From an uncultured Robinsoniella sp. (GTDB taxonomy: Bacteria; Bacillota; Clostridia; Lachnospirales; Lachnospiraceae): DNA of 64,000 nt. Each line of letters starts with the position of its first letter. Position 1 is the first letter of the stretch. This document shows, in pieces, positions 51,349 through 61,027 of this stretch. Location: the NCBI GenBank assembly GCA_900539655.1, contig UQCR01000023.1, positions 3,428-67,427 of the forward strand, given 5' to 3'. The position numbers and the translations under genes were made by a program. The notes under the pieces were generated by a model, which was not told where the DNA came from, made no database searches, and saw only the letters and a program-made list of their open reading frames with translations.

Positions 51349-52238
51349 TATTTGTCACCTCCGCAATTTCCACATCCGCCATGGTGTGTATCTCCTTCTT
51401 GCAATTTCAAAATTGCACGGCCTTCATCGGTTTTATACATCTGCTGTCTTTTCATGGCCTCATCGAAATTAATTAAGTGTCCGTCAAATTCAGGTCCGTC
51501 AACACATGCAAATTTTACTTCGCCGCCAACAGTTAAACGACAGGCGCCGCACATGCCGGTACCATCTACCATAATCGGATTCATGCTGACAACAGTGGGA
51601 AGACCCAGCTTCTTAGTAGTCAGACATGTAAATTTCATCATAATCATCGGACCGATCGCGATTACAACATCATATTCTTTTCCTTCATTTTGGACAAGAT
51701 CTTCAATGACTTTTGTAACCATACCGCTTCTGCCGTATGAACCATCATCAGTTGTGACATAGAGATTGCCGGCAACTGCTTCCATTTCTTTTTCCAGAAT
51801 TAATAAATCCTTTGTTTTGGAACCCATAATAACGTCTGCTGCGATACCCTGTTCATGCAGCCATTTTACCTGGGGATATACCGGAGCTGTACCAACGCCG
51901 CCCGCTACGAATAAGATTTTTTTCTTTTTTACTTCTTCCAGGTCTTCTATACAAAGTTCAGAAGGCTGTCCTAAAGGTCCTACAAAATCTCTGAAATAAT
52001 CACCTGTCTGCAATTTTGAGAATTTTTCTGTGGAAGCACCTACGATCTGGAATACGATGGTAATTGTTCCTTCTTCTGCATCATAATCACAGATGGTAAG
52101 TGGAATTCTCTCCCCTTTTTCATCCTCTTTTGCGATGACAAACTGTCCTGGCAGACAATGTTTTGCAATTCTTGGTGCATCAACTACCATGAGAAAAATC
52201 TTGTCCGCAAGTTTTTCTGCTTTACGTATTTTGTACAT
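51348..52238 (-). CDS. nfnA: NfnA-type small subunit (ferredoxin-NADP reductase-like)
   Basis: 296 residues with an FAD-binding barrel, NAD-binding domain (FVAGGVGTAPVYPQVKWLHEQG) and a 2Fe-2S site (CGACRLTVGGEVKFACVDGPEF). In databases it would be named sulfide/dihydroorotate dehydrogenase-like. With NfnB it would couple NADH, NADPH and ferredoxin, supplying NADPH in fermenters. The last residues form an extra His/Cys tail, HHGGCGNCGG. The ATG at 52238 is spaced six bases from AGGAGG, better than the ATG at 52244. Confidence 0.88.
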   Translation of the reverse strand: MYKIRKAEKLADKIFLMVVDAPRIAKHCLPGQFVIAKEDEKGERIPLTICDYDAEEGTITIVFQIVGASTEKFSKLQTGDYFRDFVGPLGQPSELCIEDLEEVKKKKILFVAGGVGTAPVYPQVKWLHEQGIAADVIMGSKTKDLLILEKEMEAVAGNLYVTTDDGSYGRSGMVTKVIEDLVQNEGKEYDVVIAIGPMIMMKFTCLTTKKLGLPTVVSMNPIMVDGTGMCGACRLTVGGEVKFACVDGPEFDGHLINFDEAMKRQQMYKTDEGRAILKLQEGDTHHGGCGNCGGDK

Positions 52239-52259
52239 AATCATCCTCCTATTTTTAAC

Positions 52260-52323
52260 AGAGTCTTATAGGCTCTATTTTTTACCTCACTACTACTATA
52301 AAGCATACCTATCAAAAATTCAA
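52260..52323 (-). promoter_or_regulatory. Promoter and leader hairpin for nfnAB
   Basis: Minus strand TTGAAT (52318-52323), 17 bases, TATAGT (52295-52300). A small hairpin, AGAGTC/GGCTCT, sits in the leader at 52260-52276 just before the ribosome site. Confidence 0.65.
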
Positions 52324-52325
52324 TA

Positions 52326-55199
52326 TTAAATGTATTCGTCAATGTAATTTTCAAATTCTTCCATGGACATGATAACTTTCCTGGGCTTTGTGCCTTCTTC
52401 CTCGCCAACAACCCCAGCATCCGCCAGCTGATCCATTATCCGGGCGGCTCTGTTGAAACCGATTTTGAATACACGCTGCAGCATCCCGATGGAAGCTTTA
52501 TCTTTTTCAATAATAAATTTTCCTGCATCTGCAAAATATGCATCTACTTCGCTGCCGCCGGAAGAACTGTCGTTTACTGCCTGTTGGACTTTACTGATCT
52601 GCTCTTCTACTTCTTTATTATAATCACCGCTCATATTCTTCTGAGCCAGGAATTCTACTACATCACCGACTTCAGAATCGGAAACAAAGGCACCCTGGAC
52701 CCGGGCAGGTTTTTGATAACCCTGAGGATAAAAGAGCATATCACCTTTACCAAGCAGCTTTTCGGCTCCGTTCATATCAATAATTGTTCTGGAATCTACG
52801 CCTGATGATACGGAAAATGCAATTCTGGACGGCATATTTGCTTTAATAAGTCCTGTGATAACATTGACGGAAGGACGCTGAGTTGCGATTATCAAATGGA
52901 TTCCTGCTGCACGGGCAAGCTGTGCCAGACGGCAGATCGAATCCTCCACTTCTCCGGGAGCAACCATCATAAGGTCAGCAAGCTCGTCTACGATGATAAC
53001 GATTTGAGGGAGCTTTTCCGGCTTGTTTTCGTCCTCAATATGTGCTACGGAATCAATTTTCGCATTATACCCTTTTAAATCCCTGACATTCAGATCTGCA
53101 AATTTTTTGTAGCGCTCGGTCATTTCAGCAACGCCCCAGTTTAAAGCGCCAGCCGCTTTTTTGGGATCGGTTACAACCGGAATCATCAGATGGGGAATTC
53201 CGTTATAAACACTTAACTCTACAACTTTTGGGTCAATCATAATCAGTTTGACATCTTCTGGCTTTGCCTTGTATAAAATACTCATGATGATGGTATTAAT
53301 ACAAACTGATTTACCGGATCCCGTTGCTCCTGCTATTAATAGATGGGGCATCCTTGCGATATCCGTTACCACTACCTTGCCGGCAATATCTTTACCTGCT
53401 GCGAATGCCAGACTGGATGGATGGTTCTTAAAATCATCGGATTCCAGCAGTTCTCTTAACATAACAGCGCTGTTTTCGTGGTTGGGAACTTCTATCCCCA
53501 CGGCTGATTTGCCTGGTATAGGAGCTTCGATTCGTATGTCGGCAGCTGCAAGATTTAGTTTAATGTCATCTGCAAGATTTACGATACGGCTTACTTTTAC
53601 ACCCTGTTGAGGGGTAAGTTCATATCTGGTTACAGAAGGACCGCAGCTTACGTTGGTCACGGTTACATCAACGCCAAAGCTGTGTAGGGTTGTCTGAAGT
53701 TTAATAGCGGTTTCCCGTAATTCTTTGTCTGTGTCTCCGTTTTTACCGCGTTTTGGTTTTTTCAGCAGATCGATGGAGGGGAATACATATTCGGGTTTTA
53801 CAACCTGAGCTGTAATTTCCATTTCCTGTTCTACGGATTGAATTCCGGCCTCTACTTCTGCCGGAGAAGATTTGGGACTCTTATTCGCTTTTGCCGGAGG
53901 AGCGGCATCCGGCAGCTTCAGTTTCGGAACCGTAATATCCGGCATTTTCTCATCTTCAATAGGATCCATTATTGGTGCGGCTTCAAAGACTGGTTCCATA
54001 TCGGGGACGGGTTCATCCTTGACATCAAAGATTGATTCATCTATGATGGGCTCCGTCTCCTTTATTCCGTCATCCGACTTACTTTGCCGGATCACAAAAT
54101 CAATATCAGAATTTTCGCTAATTTTTGATTCCTGCACATTCGGAATCGGATCAGGATCCATAATAGTAATGCCTCCGCTTTCAGCGGACAGCGATTCTGT
54201 TGTGCTGTCATTACGCTGTATCGTAAAATCAATCTGCGCCATGGCAGGTGAGGGCGGAACAGAAGGTATGACTTCATGGACTCCATCCATATTTTTGTCA
54301 CTGCCCTGTAAGGTTGTATCCATACTGACACCGGATATCTTTTTACCCAGCCGGTTGACGTTTTTGGAACTTCGTTTCTTGCCTGCTGCTTCGTCCCTTG
54401 GTTTTACTACAACGCCGGCAGTCTCTGCCCGAATCTGATCCAGTACATCTTTTAACTCCTGCTGTTTTTGGAGATCTCTTTGCATATCACGCTGTTCTCT
54501 TTTTGCAGAAGAGATTTCTTTTCTTCTGGAAACATCTTTTCTGGCATTTTCATATACTCTGGTGGTTTTATTTTTCATACCTGCAAACAGGGAACGCTCT
54601 GTTATCAATACAATACAGATGAGCATCATAATAATAATCAGTACATAGGCACCCACAATGCCTACAGTCGGACAAAATGCCTTACAAAGTAATCCGCCGG
54701 CAAGACCGCCGCCGGTTTTATATTTGGAACTGAATTGGTAAAATTCCAGGATTTTTTTCTCCGGGTCATAATTGTTTACGATTAATTCGAAAATGGAACA
54801 CAGAGATATTAAAAATGCATATACGGCAGCTGTTTTTCTCCACGCAGCTGAGTTTTGTTTATTAGATATGATAAATGCGGTTGAAAAAAATAATATAAAT
54901 GGAACGATATACGCCATAAAACCAAACACACCAAAAAAAAGGGAACTGATTTTCTGGCCAAAAGAACCCCCGAGATTAAAATTACTGATTAAAATAATTA
55001 CGGAAACTGCCAATATCGCCCACAATATAATTTCATCCCGAAGTATGGCACCTGGACTGTTGTAAGACTGTTTTCTGGAAGTCTGTCTTTTGCTTTTTGT
55101 CTGTGGTTTTCTTCCGTTTGTCTTCTTCGCCGTACTGGTTTTTCGGGCGGTGCTGCCTTTCTTCGTTCCGTTACTGGCTCTTTGCGAATTCGCAGTCAT
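52326..55199 (-). CDS. ftsK: DNA translocase FtsK/SpoIIIE
   Basis: 957-residue membrane-bound motor that pumps chromosomal DNA through the septum. Layout: a Lys/Thr/Ser-rich cytosolic N-terminus (1-50), four to five membrane helices (about 55-205), a long acidic linker (about 220-455) and the motor with Walker A GATGSGKSV and Walker B IVIIVDELADLMM. The C-terminal gamma winged helix (FNRAARIMDQLADAGVVG) reads orienting DNA sites. It may serve both vegetative and sporulation division. It follows uppP by 18 bases. Confidence 0.94.
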   Translation of the reverse strand: MTANSQRASNGTKKGSTARKTSTAKKTNGRKPQTKSKRQTSRKQSYNSPGAILRDEIILWAILAVSVIILISNFNLGGSFGQKISSLFFGVFGFMAYIVPFILFFSTAFIISNKQNSAAWRKTAAVYAFLISLCSIFELIVNNYDPEKKILEFYQFSSKYKTGGGLAGGLLCKAFCPTVGIVGAYVLIIIMMLICIVLITERSLFAGMKNKTTRVYENARKDVSRRKEISSAKREQRDMQRDLQKQQELKDVLDQIRAETAGVVVKPRDEAAGKKRSSKNVNRLGKKISGVSMDTTLQGSDKNMDGVHEVIPSVPPSPAMAQIDFTIQRNDSTTESLSAESGGITIMDPDPIPNVQESKISENSDIDFVIRQSKSDDGIKETEPIIDESIFDVKDEPVPDMEPVFEAAPIMDPIEDEKMPDITVPKLKLPDAAPPAKANKSPKSSPAEVEAGIQSVEQEMEITAQVVKPEYVFPSIDLLKKPKRGKNGDTDKELRETAIKLQTTLHSFGVDVTVTNVSCGPSVTRYELTPQQGVKVSRIVNLADDIKLNLAAADIRIEAPIPGKSAVGIEVPNHENSAVMLRELLESDDFKNHPSSLAFAAGKDIAGKVVVTDIARMPHLLIAGATGSGKSVCINTIIMSILYKAKPEDVKLIMIDPKVVELSVYNGIPHLMIPVVTDPKKAAGALNWGVAEMTERYKKFADLNVRDLKGYNAKIDSVAHIEDENKPEKLPQIVIIVDELADLMMVAPGEVEDSICRLAQLARAAGIHLIIATQRPSVNVITGLIKANMPSRIAFSVSSGVDSRTIIDMNGAEKLLGKGDMLFYPQGYQKPARVQGAFVSDSEVGDVVEFLAQKNMSGDYNKEVEEQISKVQQAVNDSSSGGSEVDAYFADAGKFIIEKDKASIGMLQRVFKIGFNRAARIMDQLADAGVVGEEEGTKPRKVIMSMEEFENYIDEYI

Positions 55200-55217
55200 G
55201 AATCTGTCTCTCCTTAC

Positions 55218-56093
55218 TTAAAATACAAAATGCGCAACAATTGCAAATATTCCTACTGCAAAGCAATAGAAAGCAAATCCTTTAAACTTCTTTTTACGTA
55301 CTACTACAAGCATTGTCTTCATACAGACATAGCCCACTACTCCGGCAACAATTGCTCCGATCAGATAGGTACCAAACAGGGAAAATGTAATGGTTTCTTT
55401 TCCGATGTCTTTCAGCTCCAGAACTGCTGCTCCTAAAATAGCCGGGATAGACATAATGAAGGAATATTTTACTGCAAACCTACGGTCAAACCCGCTTAAT
55501 AGGCATGCGGCAATGGTGGTTCCGGAACGGGACAGGCCGGGAAGAGTTGCAATTCCCTGACAGATACCGATAATAAATCCATTGGAGTAAGAAACAGTTT
55601 TTGGAATCTTGTGCCCGTCTTCTGAAATATCGGATACCAGCAAAAGAACTCCGGTAAGCAACAGGCAGACACCAGGAATAACCAGGGTCATACTTGCTGC
55701 TGCAACCAGATTTTTCGCGGCATAGCCTATAATTCCGGTAGGAATCGTAGATACGATTACAAGCAAAACAAATTTACGATAATTATTATGTACTACTTTT
55801 TTGTAGCGAAGTGCATCATCGTGTTTCCGGTTGTGCAGATAGGTTTTCCCGTTTTGGAAGGAATCCATGCACATGCGGATTGCTTCTATAATCATGCGCA
55901 GAATATCTTTTCGATAGACAATGAATACTGCAACTAAGGTACCTACGTGAAGTAAAATATCAAACAACATTCCCCCATCAGTTTTAATGTGGAATACGTT
56001 TTGTAGAATAGCTAGATGTCCTGAACTGCTGACCGGCAGAAATTCCGTAATCCCCTGAACCAGTCCCAGCAGGATAGACTCTAATATTGTCAT
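55218..56093 (-). CDS. uppP: Undecaprenyl-diphosphatase
   Basis: Recycles the lipid carrier of wall synthesis by removing a phosphate from undecaprenyl diphosphate; a known basis of bacitracin tolerance. 291 residues, about eight helices. Motifs are GITEFLPVSSSGHL near residue 15 and LPGLSRSGTTIAACLL near 185. The ATG at 56093 is eight bases from AGGAG, so it is preferred to the ATG at 56099. Confidence 0.95.
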   Translation of the reverse strand: MTILESILLGLVQGITEFLPVSSSGHLAILQNVFHIKTDGGMLFDILLHVGTLVAVFIVYRKDILRMIIEAIRMCMDSFQNGKTYLHNRKHDDALRYKKVVHNNYRKFVLLVIVSTIPTGIIGYAAKNLVAAASMTLVIPGVCLLLTGVLLLVSDISEDGHKIPKTVSYSNGFIIGICQGIATLPGLSRSGTTIAACLLSGFDRRFAVKYSFIMSIPAILGAAVLELKDIGKETITFSLFGTYLIGAIVAGVVGYVCMKTMLVVVRKKKFKGFAFYCFAVGIFAIVAHFVF

Positions 56094-56190
56094 AACCATT
56101 TCTCCTCTTCGTCCATTTCCCCGCTACTGCAAAGAAGAACTGTATCTTATATTTTTTCCTAAAGTATAAACAATTTTATTATAGCGCTTA

Positions 56191-56219
56191 ATTATAGCAT
56201 ATATTTAGAGAATTTACAA
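56191..56219 (-). promoter_or_regulatory. Strong promoter for uppP-ftsK
   Basis: Minus strand TTGTAA (56214-56219), 17 bases, TATAAT (56191-56196) with an extended TG motif. The leader of about 90 bases to the uppP start has no obvious riboswitch. The remaining part of the 300-base gap holds the tepA terminator. Confidence 0.75.
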
Positions 56220-56300
56220 TGAATAAAATGCCCCTTTGTATTTTGCCAATAGATGGATTAGTTTGGATTATGAAAAAAATATGCTCATTTCAAAATAAAA

Positions 56301-56359
56301 CACACTGCAACTGGTATACAAAAAGCAGTTAAGTGCTTTTATATATCAGACACAGTGTG
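56301..56359 (-). terminator. Nested terminator after tepA
   Basis: Outer stem CACACTG (56301-56307) with CAGTGTG (56353-56359), inner stem AAAAGCA (56321-56327) with TGCTTTT (56334-56340). TTTTATTTTG follows in the minus direction. Confidence 0.75.
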
Positions 56360-56393
56360 CAGTCAAAATCCCGGAATAGCCTGTCAGCTACCC

Positions 56394-57080
56394 CTATTTT
56401 TCTTTAATCAGATCATAAACTTTCTTGAGCGCATCCTTAATGCCGCCAACTTCATTAATAATGCCTTCTTCTACTGCCTGTTTACCCACAAGAATTGTTC
56501 CCAGATCCTTTGTCAGCATCCCGGTATCCAACATAAGTTCTTCCAGACGGTCCCTGTTGGCATTGCAATGAGATGCGATAAAGCCAAGTATGCGGTCCTG
56601 CATCTGTTTAAAGTAGTCGTAAGTCTGGGGTGCGCCAATTACGGTTCCGCTCATTCGAACAGGATGTATAACCATGGTTCCTGTTTCCACAATGAAGGAA
56701 TAATCGGTGGATACGGCGATTGGTACGCCTATGGAGTGGCTTCCGCCCAAAACCAGAGATACGGTGGGTTTGCTTAAGGAAGCAAGCATTTCAGAAATTG
56801 CAAGTCCGGCTTCCACATCACCGCCTACGGTGTTTAACAGAACCAATACGCCTTCTATTTCGTTGCTGTCTTCAATGGCTGCCAGCTGTGGAAGGACGTG
56901 TTCATATTTTGTAGTCTTACTGTTTGAGGGAAGACATTCATGCCCTTCTATTTCTCCGATTACAGTCAGAAGATGGATCTTGTGGTCAAGGGTGATTTGC
57001 CCCATTTCCCTGATCTCTTCCTGCTGCTGCTCTTTCTTTTCGTCTTTGCCGGATTTATCATCATTGTTTCCATTTGCCAT
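56394..57080 (-). CDS. TepA-like ClpP-family protease
   Basis: 228 residues of the ClpP/crotonase fold. The N-terminal 25 residues are charged (Lys/Glu/Gln/Asp). Probable catalytic residues are Ser116 in GGSHSIGVP and His139 in VIHPV; LNTVGGDVEAGLAI is the substrate-binding strand. B. subtilis TepA was described as affecting protein export and degrading secretory signal fragments; its role here is inferred. It ends the der operon and follows a CFI-box protein gene. Confidence 0.85.
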   Translation of the reverse strand: MANGNNDDKSGKDEKKEQQQEEIREMGQITLDHKIHLLTVIGEIEGHECLPSNSKTTKYEHVLPQLAAIEDSNEIEGVLVLLNTVGGDVEAGLAISEMLASLSKPTVSLVLGGSHSIGVPIAVSTDYSFIVETGTMVIHPVRMSGTVIGAPQTYDYFKQMQDRILGFIASHCNANRDRLEELMLDTGMLTKDLGTILVGKQAVEEGIINEVGGIKDALKKVYDLIKEK

Positions 57081-57174
57081 TGTATAATTCCTCCTGTTTT
57101 CTATTCAAATATGCTATCAGTAGCATTCCCACTTAAGTAGAATCTGATGCATAAAAAAACAGAACAGGAGTTAG
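57081..57174. other. Intergenic region between the CFI-box gene and tepA
   Basis: After the CFI-box stop (57175) the minus strand reads a short stem (AACAG/CTGTT) followed by seven T, which may be a weak terminator. ATCAG/CTGAT also pair around 57100-57150. No promoter is clear. Confidence 0.4.
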
Positions 57175-57945
57175 TTATCTGTTATAAAAATATTCGGTCT
57201 GCAAGTCTCTTACCATTTGTATATACAGTTCCTTACATTCTTCATTTTTATTATCTTCAATCATTTGAATGCAGGGATGGAGGTATTTATCCCAGACACC
57301 CTGATAAATAGCTGATTTCTCAGGATTTTTATTAATATGTTTTACAATGGTGGGAGCCACATCATAATATTCTTTGATGATTTCTTCGCCTTCCGGCTGG
57401 TCCATCAGATATCCGTCACGATAGTTGCGCAAAATCGTCAATTCATAACAATCGTCTGGTTTTCCAAAAGTTTCACATACAGCCGTAGTAATATAGCAGA
57501 ATTTACGATGGAAACCGTGTTCAATATGCTCATAAGTAGCTGCCTGGATATTCGTTTTCGGAAAATGCTCTTTCCATCCTGCAAGTAATTTTTCTGATAA
57601 GGGTTTGGAAGATTCTCCATGAAATTCTAATATAGCAGGGAGCACATAAACCGCCATATACAGATTATAATCCATTAATAATTTGTCCTGGTTGTTCTTT
57701 TTCCCCTGTGCCTGAACTTTCTCATCCGCAGTCTGTACAAGGGCATTTGCCATATTCGTCAGAAACTGCTCCTTATCTACCACATCCTGGTAACCATTTT
57801 CGATTGCCTGAAATGTAACCATATTTTTTTCAAAGTAGTTTTTAAATGCTGCCGGATACAATTTCTTACGGAAATTCCCCAGCGGATCTTCGATTTCTAA
57901 CAGAAGTCTAGGCATACCTTCAATGCCTACAGTATAATAATTCAT
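57175..57945 (-). CDS. CFI-box-CTERM-like protein of unknown function
   Basis: 256 residues, no signal peptide or membrane helix. The N-terminal 145 residues are charged and helical. The C-terminal 107 begin with CYITTAVC (150-157) and continue with FGKPDDCYELTILRNYRDGYL, matching the pattern of the so-called CFI-box C-terminal domain, here with Tyr instead of Phe. The conserved cysteines suggest metal binding or a cysteine-based reaction, which is unproven. It is encoded between gpsA and the protease-like tepA. Confidence 0.6.
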   Translation of the reverse strand: MNYYTVGIEGMPRLLLEIEDPLGNFRKKLYPAAFKNYFEKNMVTFQAIENGYQDVVDKEQFLTNMANALVQTADEKVQAQGKKNNQDKLLMDYNLYMAVYVLPAILEFHGESSKPLSEKLLAGWKEHFPKTNIQAATYEHIEHGFHRKFCYITTAVCETFGKPDDCYELTILRNYRDGYLMDQPEGEEIIKEYYDVAPTIVKHINKNPEKSAIYQGVWDKYLHPCIQMIEDNKNEECKELYIQMVRDLQTEYFYNR

Positions 57946-57959
57946 AATTCATATCCTCC

Positions 57960-58967
57960 TTACCAAAGCAAATCCGAATGCTCCAGCTTTTTGTCACGCT
58001 GCATTAATTCATTTACTGCTTCGGCAGCATTCTTTCCTTCGAATAAAACTTTATTTACCTGTTCGATTATCGGAAGCTCTATGTCATACTTTTTTGCAAG
58101 CCCCATAGCGGCTTTTGCAGAATAGACGCCTTCCACAACCATTTTTACTTCATCCATAGCTTCCTGCATCGTATAGCCTTTTCCAATCAGGTAACCTGCT
58201 TTCCGGTTACGGCTGTGAACGCTGGCACAGGTAACGATCAGATCGCCAATGCCTGTCAATCCGAAAAATGTCTCGGGCTTTCCCCCCATTTTCATGCCAA
58301 GGCGGGATATTTCTGCTATTCCCCTGGTGATAAGTGCGGCTTTCGTATTGTCACCATATCCAAGGCCGTCAGCAGTACCTGCAGCCAGTGCAATTACATT
58401 TTTTAATGCGCCACCCAGTTCTATTCCCAGCATATCTGGGCTTGTATATACACGAAATACAGGACTGATAAAAATGTTCTGCAGATATTCTGCAGTCTTT
58501 TTCGAATGTGCACCAACAACACAGGTGGTTGGAAGTCCTCTTCCAACTTCCTCAGCGTGGCTTGGTCCGGATAATACAGCGGCATCAATGCCTGGCAGTT
58601 CTTCTTCCATAATATCGGTCAGGGTAAACAGAGTATTCTCTTCGATGCCCTTTGCTACATTCATTACAATCTGACCGGGTGTAATATATTCTTTCATCAT
58701 TTTACAGGTGCTTCTCGTAAACGGAGAAGGAACGGCAAGAACCAGAATATCTTTTTCAGACATAGACTCTTTCAAGTCATTTGTAATCGTTATGTCATTT
58801 GGAATGACGACACCTGGAAGTTTGGATTCATGCTGTCTTTTTTCCCGAAGCATCTCCACTTCTTCTTTTATAATAGACCAGATGGTAACTTCATGTCCAT
58901 TTTTATGCAACAATACCGCCAGAGCCGTACCCCAGCTTCCGGCCCCAATAACGCCTATCTTAACCAT
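57960..58967 (-). CDS. gpsA: NAD(P)H-dependent glycerol-3-phosphate dehydrogenase
   Basis: Makes sn-glycerol 3-phosphate from DHAP for phospholipid synthesis. 335 residues with IGAGSWGTALAVLL (5-18), NVAKGIE and ELGGALKNVIALAAG; the catalytic lysine is in the last motif. It directly follows plsY, whose product uses glycerol 3-phosphate. Confidence 0.97.
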   Translation of the reverse strand: MVKIGVIGAGSWGTALAVLLHKNGHEVTIWSIIKEEVEMLREKRQHESKLPGVVIPNDITITNDLKESMSEKDILVLAVPSPFTRSTCKMMKEYITPGQIVMNVAKGIEENTLFTLTDIMEEELPGIDAAVLSGPSHAEEVGRGLPTTCVVGAHSKKTAEYLQNIFISPVFRVYTSPDMLGIELGGALKNVIALAAGTADGLGYGDNTKAALITRGIAEISRLGMKMGGKPETFFGLTGIGDLIVTCASVHSRNRKAGYLIGKGYTMQEAMDEVKMVVEGVYSAKAAMGLAKKYDIELPIIEQVNKVLFEGKNAAEAVNELMQRDKKLEHSDLLW

Positions 58968-58999
58968 ATGATTACCCCCATTGTGTTTTATGTACTGAT

Positions 59000-59638
59000 T
59001 TACTTTTTACTTAAAAAGGTTTTATTCTCCGTACCGTTTATCAAACGGCGGATGTTTTCACGATGCTTCCAGAAAGCTAAAATTGTCAGGAAAGCACCGA
59101 TTGCATACAGCTCATACAAATGCGGCTGGGTCATGCCAAAAAATCCGGTCTGCCCAAGTACGATCAGCTCAATCATGATTCCCACATAAACCAGGAGGGA
59201 ACCAAGTGAAACGAAATGAGTTGTAAAAAAAGTGGTAAAAAATGTAACAATTCCAAGGATTGCCATAATCCAGTTAAATGATAACACAAGTCCTGCTGTT
59301 GCGGCAATCCCTTTTCCACCTTTAAAGCCTAAATAAAAAGGATAATTATGTCCTAAAATTGTGCCTGCTGCTCCGTAGAATACCAGCAGGGGAAGAATAT
59401 CCTGATGTGATCTGCCAAAAATCAGGCGTATAATGACTACTGCCAGAAGACATTTCAGACAGTCACCGGCAAAAGTAATCAACCCCGCTTTTTTTCCAAG
59501 TGTCCGCAGCATATTTGTACTTCCGGCATTGCCGCTCCCGTGTTCACGAATATCGATGCCATGCATCCTGCCGTAAATATAGCTGGTCTGAAAAAGACCA
59601 AATACATATCCGATAACCAAGCAGATGATACGTTCCAT
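59000..59638 (-). CDS. plsY: Acyl-phosphate glycerol-3-phosphate acyltransferase
   Basis: First acylation of phospholipid synthesis using acyl-phosphate. 212-residue membrane protein, about five helices. The three conserved loops are GSGNAGSTNMLRTLGKKAG (37-55), GHNYPFYLGFKGGKG (about 96-110) and a later less conserved one. Order der-plsY-gpsA is standard in Clostridia. Confidence 0.96.
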   Translation of the reverse strand: MERIICLVIGYVFGLFQTSYIYGRMHGIDIREHGSGNAGSTNMLRTLGKKAGLITFAGDCLKCLLAVVIIRLIFGRSHQDILPLLVFYGAAGTILGHNYPFYLGFKGGKGIAATAGLVLSFNWIMAILGIVTFFTTFFTTHFVSLGSLLVYVGIMIELIVLGQTGFFGMTQPHLYELYAIGAFLTILAFWKHRENIRRLINGTENKTFLSKK

Positions 59639-59644
59639 AACTAA

Positions 59645-60973
59645 TTACTTCTCCTTTTCCTTACGTTCACGTATAATAAATTTAAGCGATGTTCCTCTGA
59701 AGCCAAAGGTATCACGGATTTTGTTTTCCAGATATCTGGTGTAGGAAAAATGCATCAGCTCTTTGTCATTGACAAAAATGACGAAGGTTGGCGGCTTTAC
59801 AGCTACCTGGGTAATATAGTACAGTTTCAGTCGTTTTCCTTTGTCTGACGGAGGCTGCTGCAGTGCAACTGCTTCTGTCATAATCTCATTTAAAACTCCG
59901 GTTGCGATACGCATGGACTGATTTTCAATAACCATATTGATCGTTTCGTATATCTTATTCAGCCTTTGTCCGGTGGAAGCGGAAACAAACATAATTTCAG
60001 CGTATGGCATATAGGAAAGGGTATCTTTTACTTTGTTCGTGTATTTGTAAATCGTTTTATCATCTTTTTCAATGGCATCCCATTTATTTACTACGATAAT
60101 GACTCCCTTGCCGCGTTCATGGGCAATACCTGCAATTTTAGCATCCTGCTCGGTTACGCCTTCCACAGCATCAATCACAACGACAACTACATCTGCGCGG
60201 TCTACTGCGGTAACAGTACGAATGATACTGTACCGTTCCAGTTCCTCTTTGATCTTACTTTTTCTACGGAGTCCGGCGGTATCAATAAATACGTATTCCT
60301 GTCCGTTAAATGTGATTGCGGTATCGATGGCATCCCTTGTGGTTCCGGCAACGTTGGATACGATAACGCGGTTTTCTCCCAGGAGCTTATTTATTATAGA
60401 AGATTTCCCAACATTGGGTTTTCCTACTACAGCTACACGGGGCCTGTCATCTTCTTCGTCTTCGGTGTCATCCAGATAGAAATGCTTTGTAACTTCATCC
60501 AGCATATCACCGATTCCAAGCTTTGAGATAGCTGAGATGGGAACCGGATCTCCAATTCCTAAGTTATAAAATTCATATACATCCGGCATTAAACGGTCAA
60601 AGTTATCTACTTTATTTACGACCAGAATAACCGGTTTTTGGGAACGGCGAAGCATGTCTGCTACTTTGGCATCGGAATCTACCAGCCCCTGGCGTACATC
60701 CGTTATAAAAATGATGACGTCTGCCGTGTCGATTGCGATTTGCGCCTGTTCCCGCATCTGCGCCAGTATAATATCTTTACTGTCCGGCTCAATACCGCCG
60801 GTATCAATTAATGTGAAATTGATATTCAGCCATTCTACGTCTGCATAGATACGGTCTCTTGTAACACCCGGAGTATCTTTTACAATAGAGATATTTTCTC
60901 CTGCCAGGGCATTAAACAAAGTTGATTTTCCTACGTTTGGCCTTCCTACGATTGCTACGATTGGTTTACTCAT
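59645..60973 (-). CDS. der: Ribosome biogenesis GTPase Der (EngA)
   Basis: Tandem GTPase for large-subunit assembly, 442 residues. Two G domains: GRPNVGKSTL (9-18) with DTPG and NKVD, then GKPNVGKSSI (about 184) with DTAG and NKWD. A KH-like domain closes the protein. It lies after the DUF512 gene and before plsY. Confidence 0.97.
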   Translation of the reverse strand: MSKPIVAIVGRPNVGKSTLFNALAGENISIVKDTPGVTRDRIYADVEWLNINFTLIDTGGIEPDSKDIILAQMREQAQIAIDTADVIIFITDVRQGLVDSDAKVADMLRRSQKPVILVVNKVDNFDRLMPDVYEFYNLGIGDPVPISAISKLGIGDMLDEVTKHFYLDDTEDEEDDRPRVAVVGKPNVGKSSIINKLLGENRVIVSNVAGTTRDAIDTAITFNGQEYVFIDTAGLRRKSKIKEELERYSIIRTVTAVDRADVVVVVIDAVEGVTEQDAKIAGIAHERGKGVIIVVNKWDAIEKDDKTIYKYTNKVKDTLSYMPYAEIMFVSASTGQRLNKIYETINMVIENQSMRIATGVLNEIMTEAVALQQPPSDKGKRLKLYYITQVAVKPPTFVIFVNDKELMHFSYTRYLENKIRDTFGFRGTSLKFIIRERKEKEK

Positions 60974-61027
60974 ATATTTTCACCTCTTGTGTCTTTTATT
61001 ATTCCTGTGTTTTTAAATCCTGCCGGG

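Noticed and set aside
53872..54438. 188-codon plus-strand frame inside ftsK
   Set aside because: It is an antisense shadow of the acidic linker of FtsK, with no ribosome site or family features.
56100..56300. Riboswitch in the uppP leader
   Set aside because: The leader is short and AT-rich and I see no conserved aptamer core; only promoter elements are convincing.
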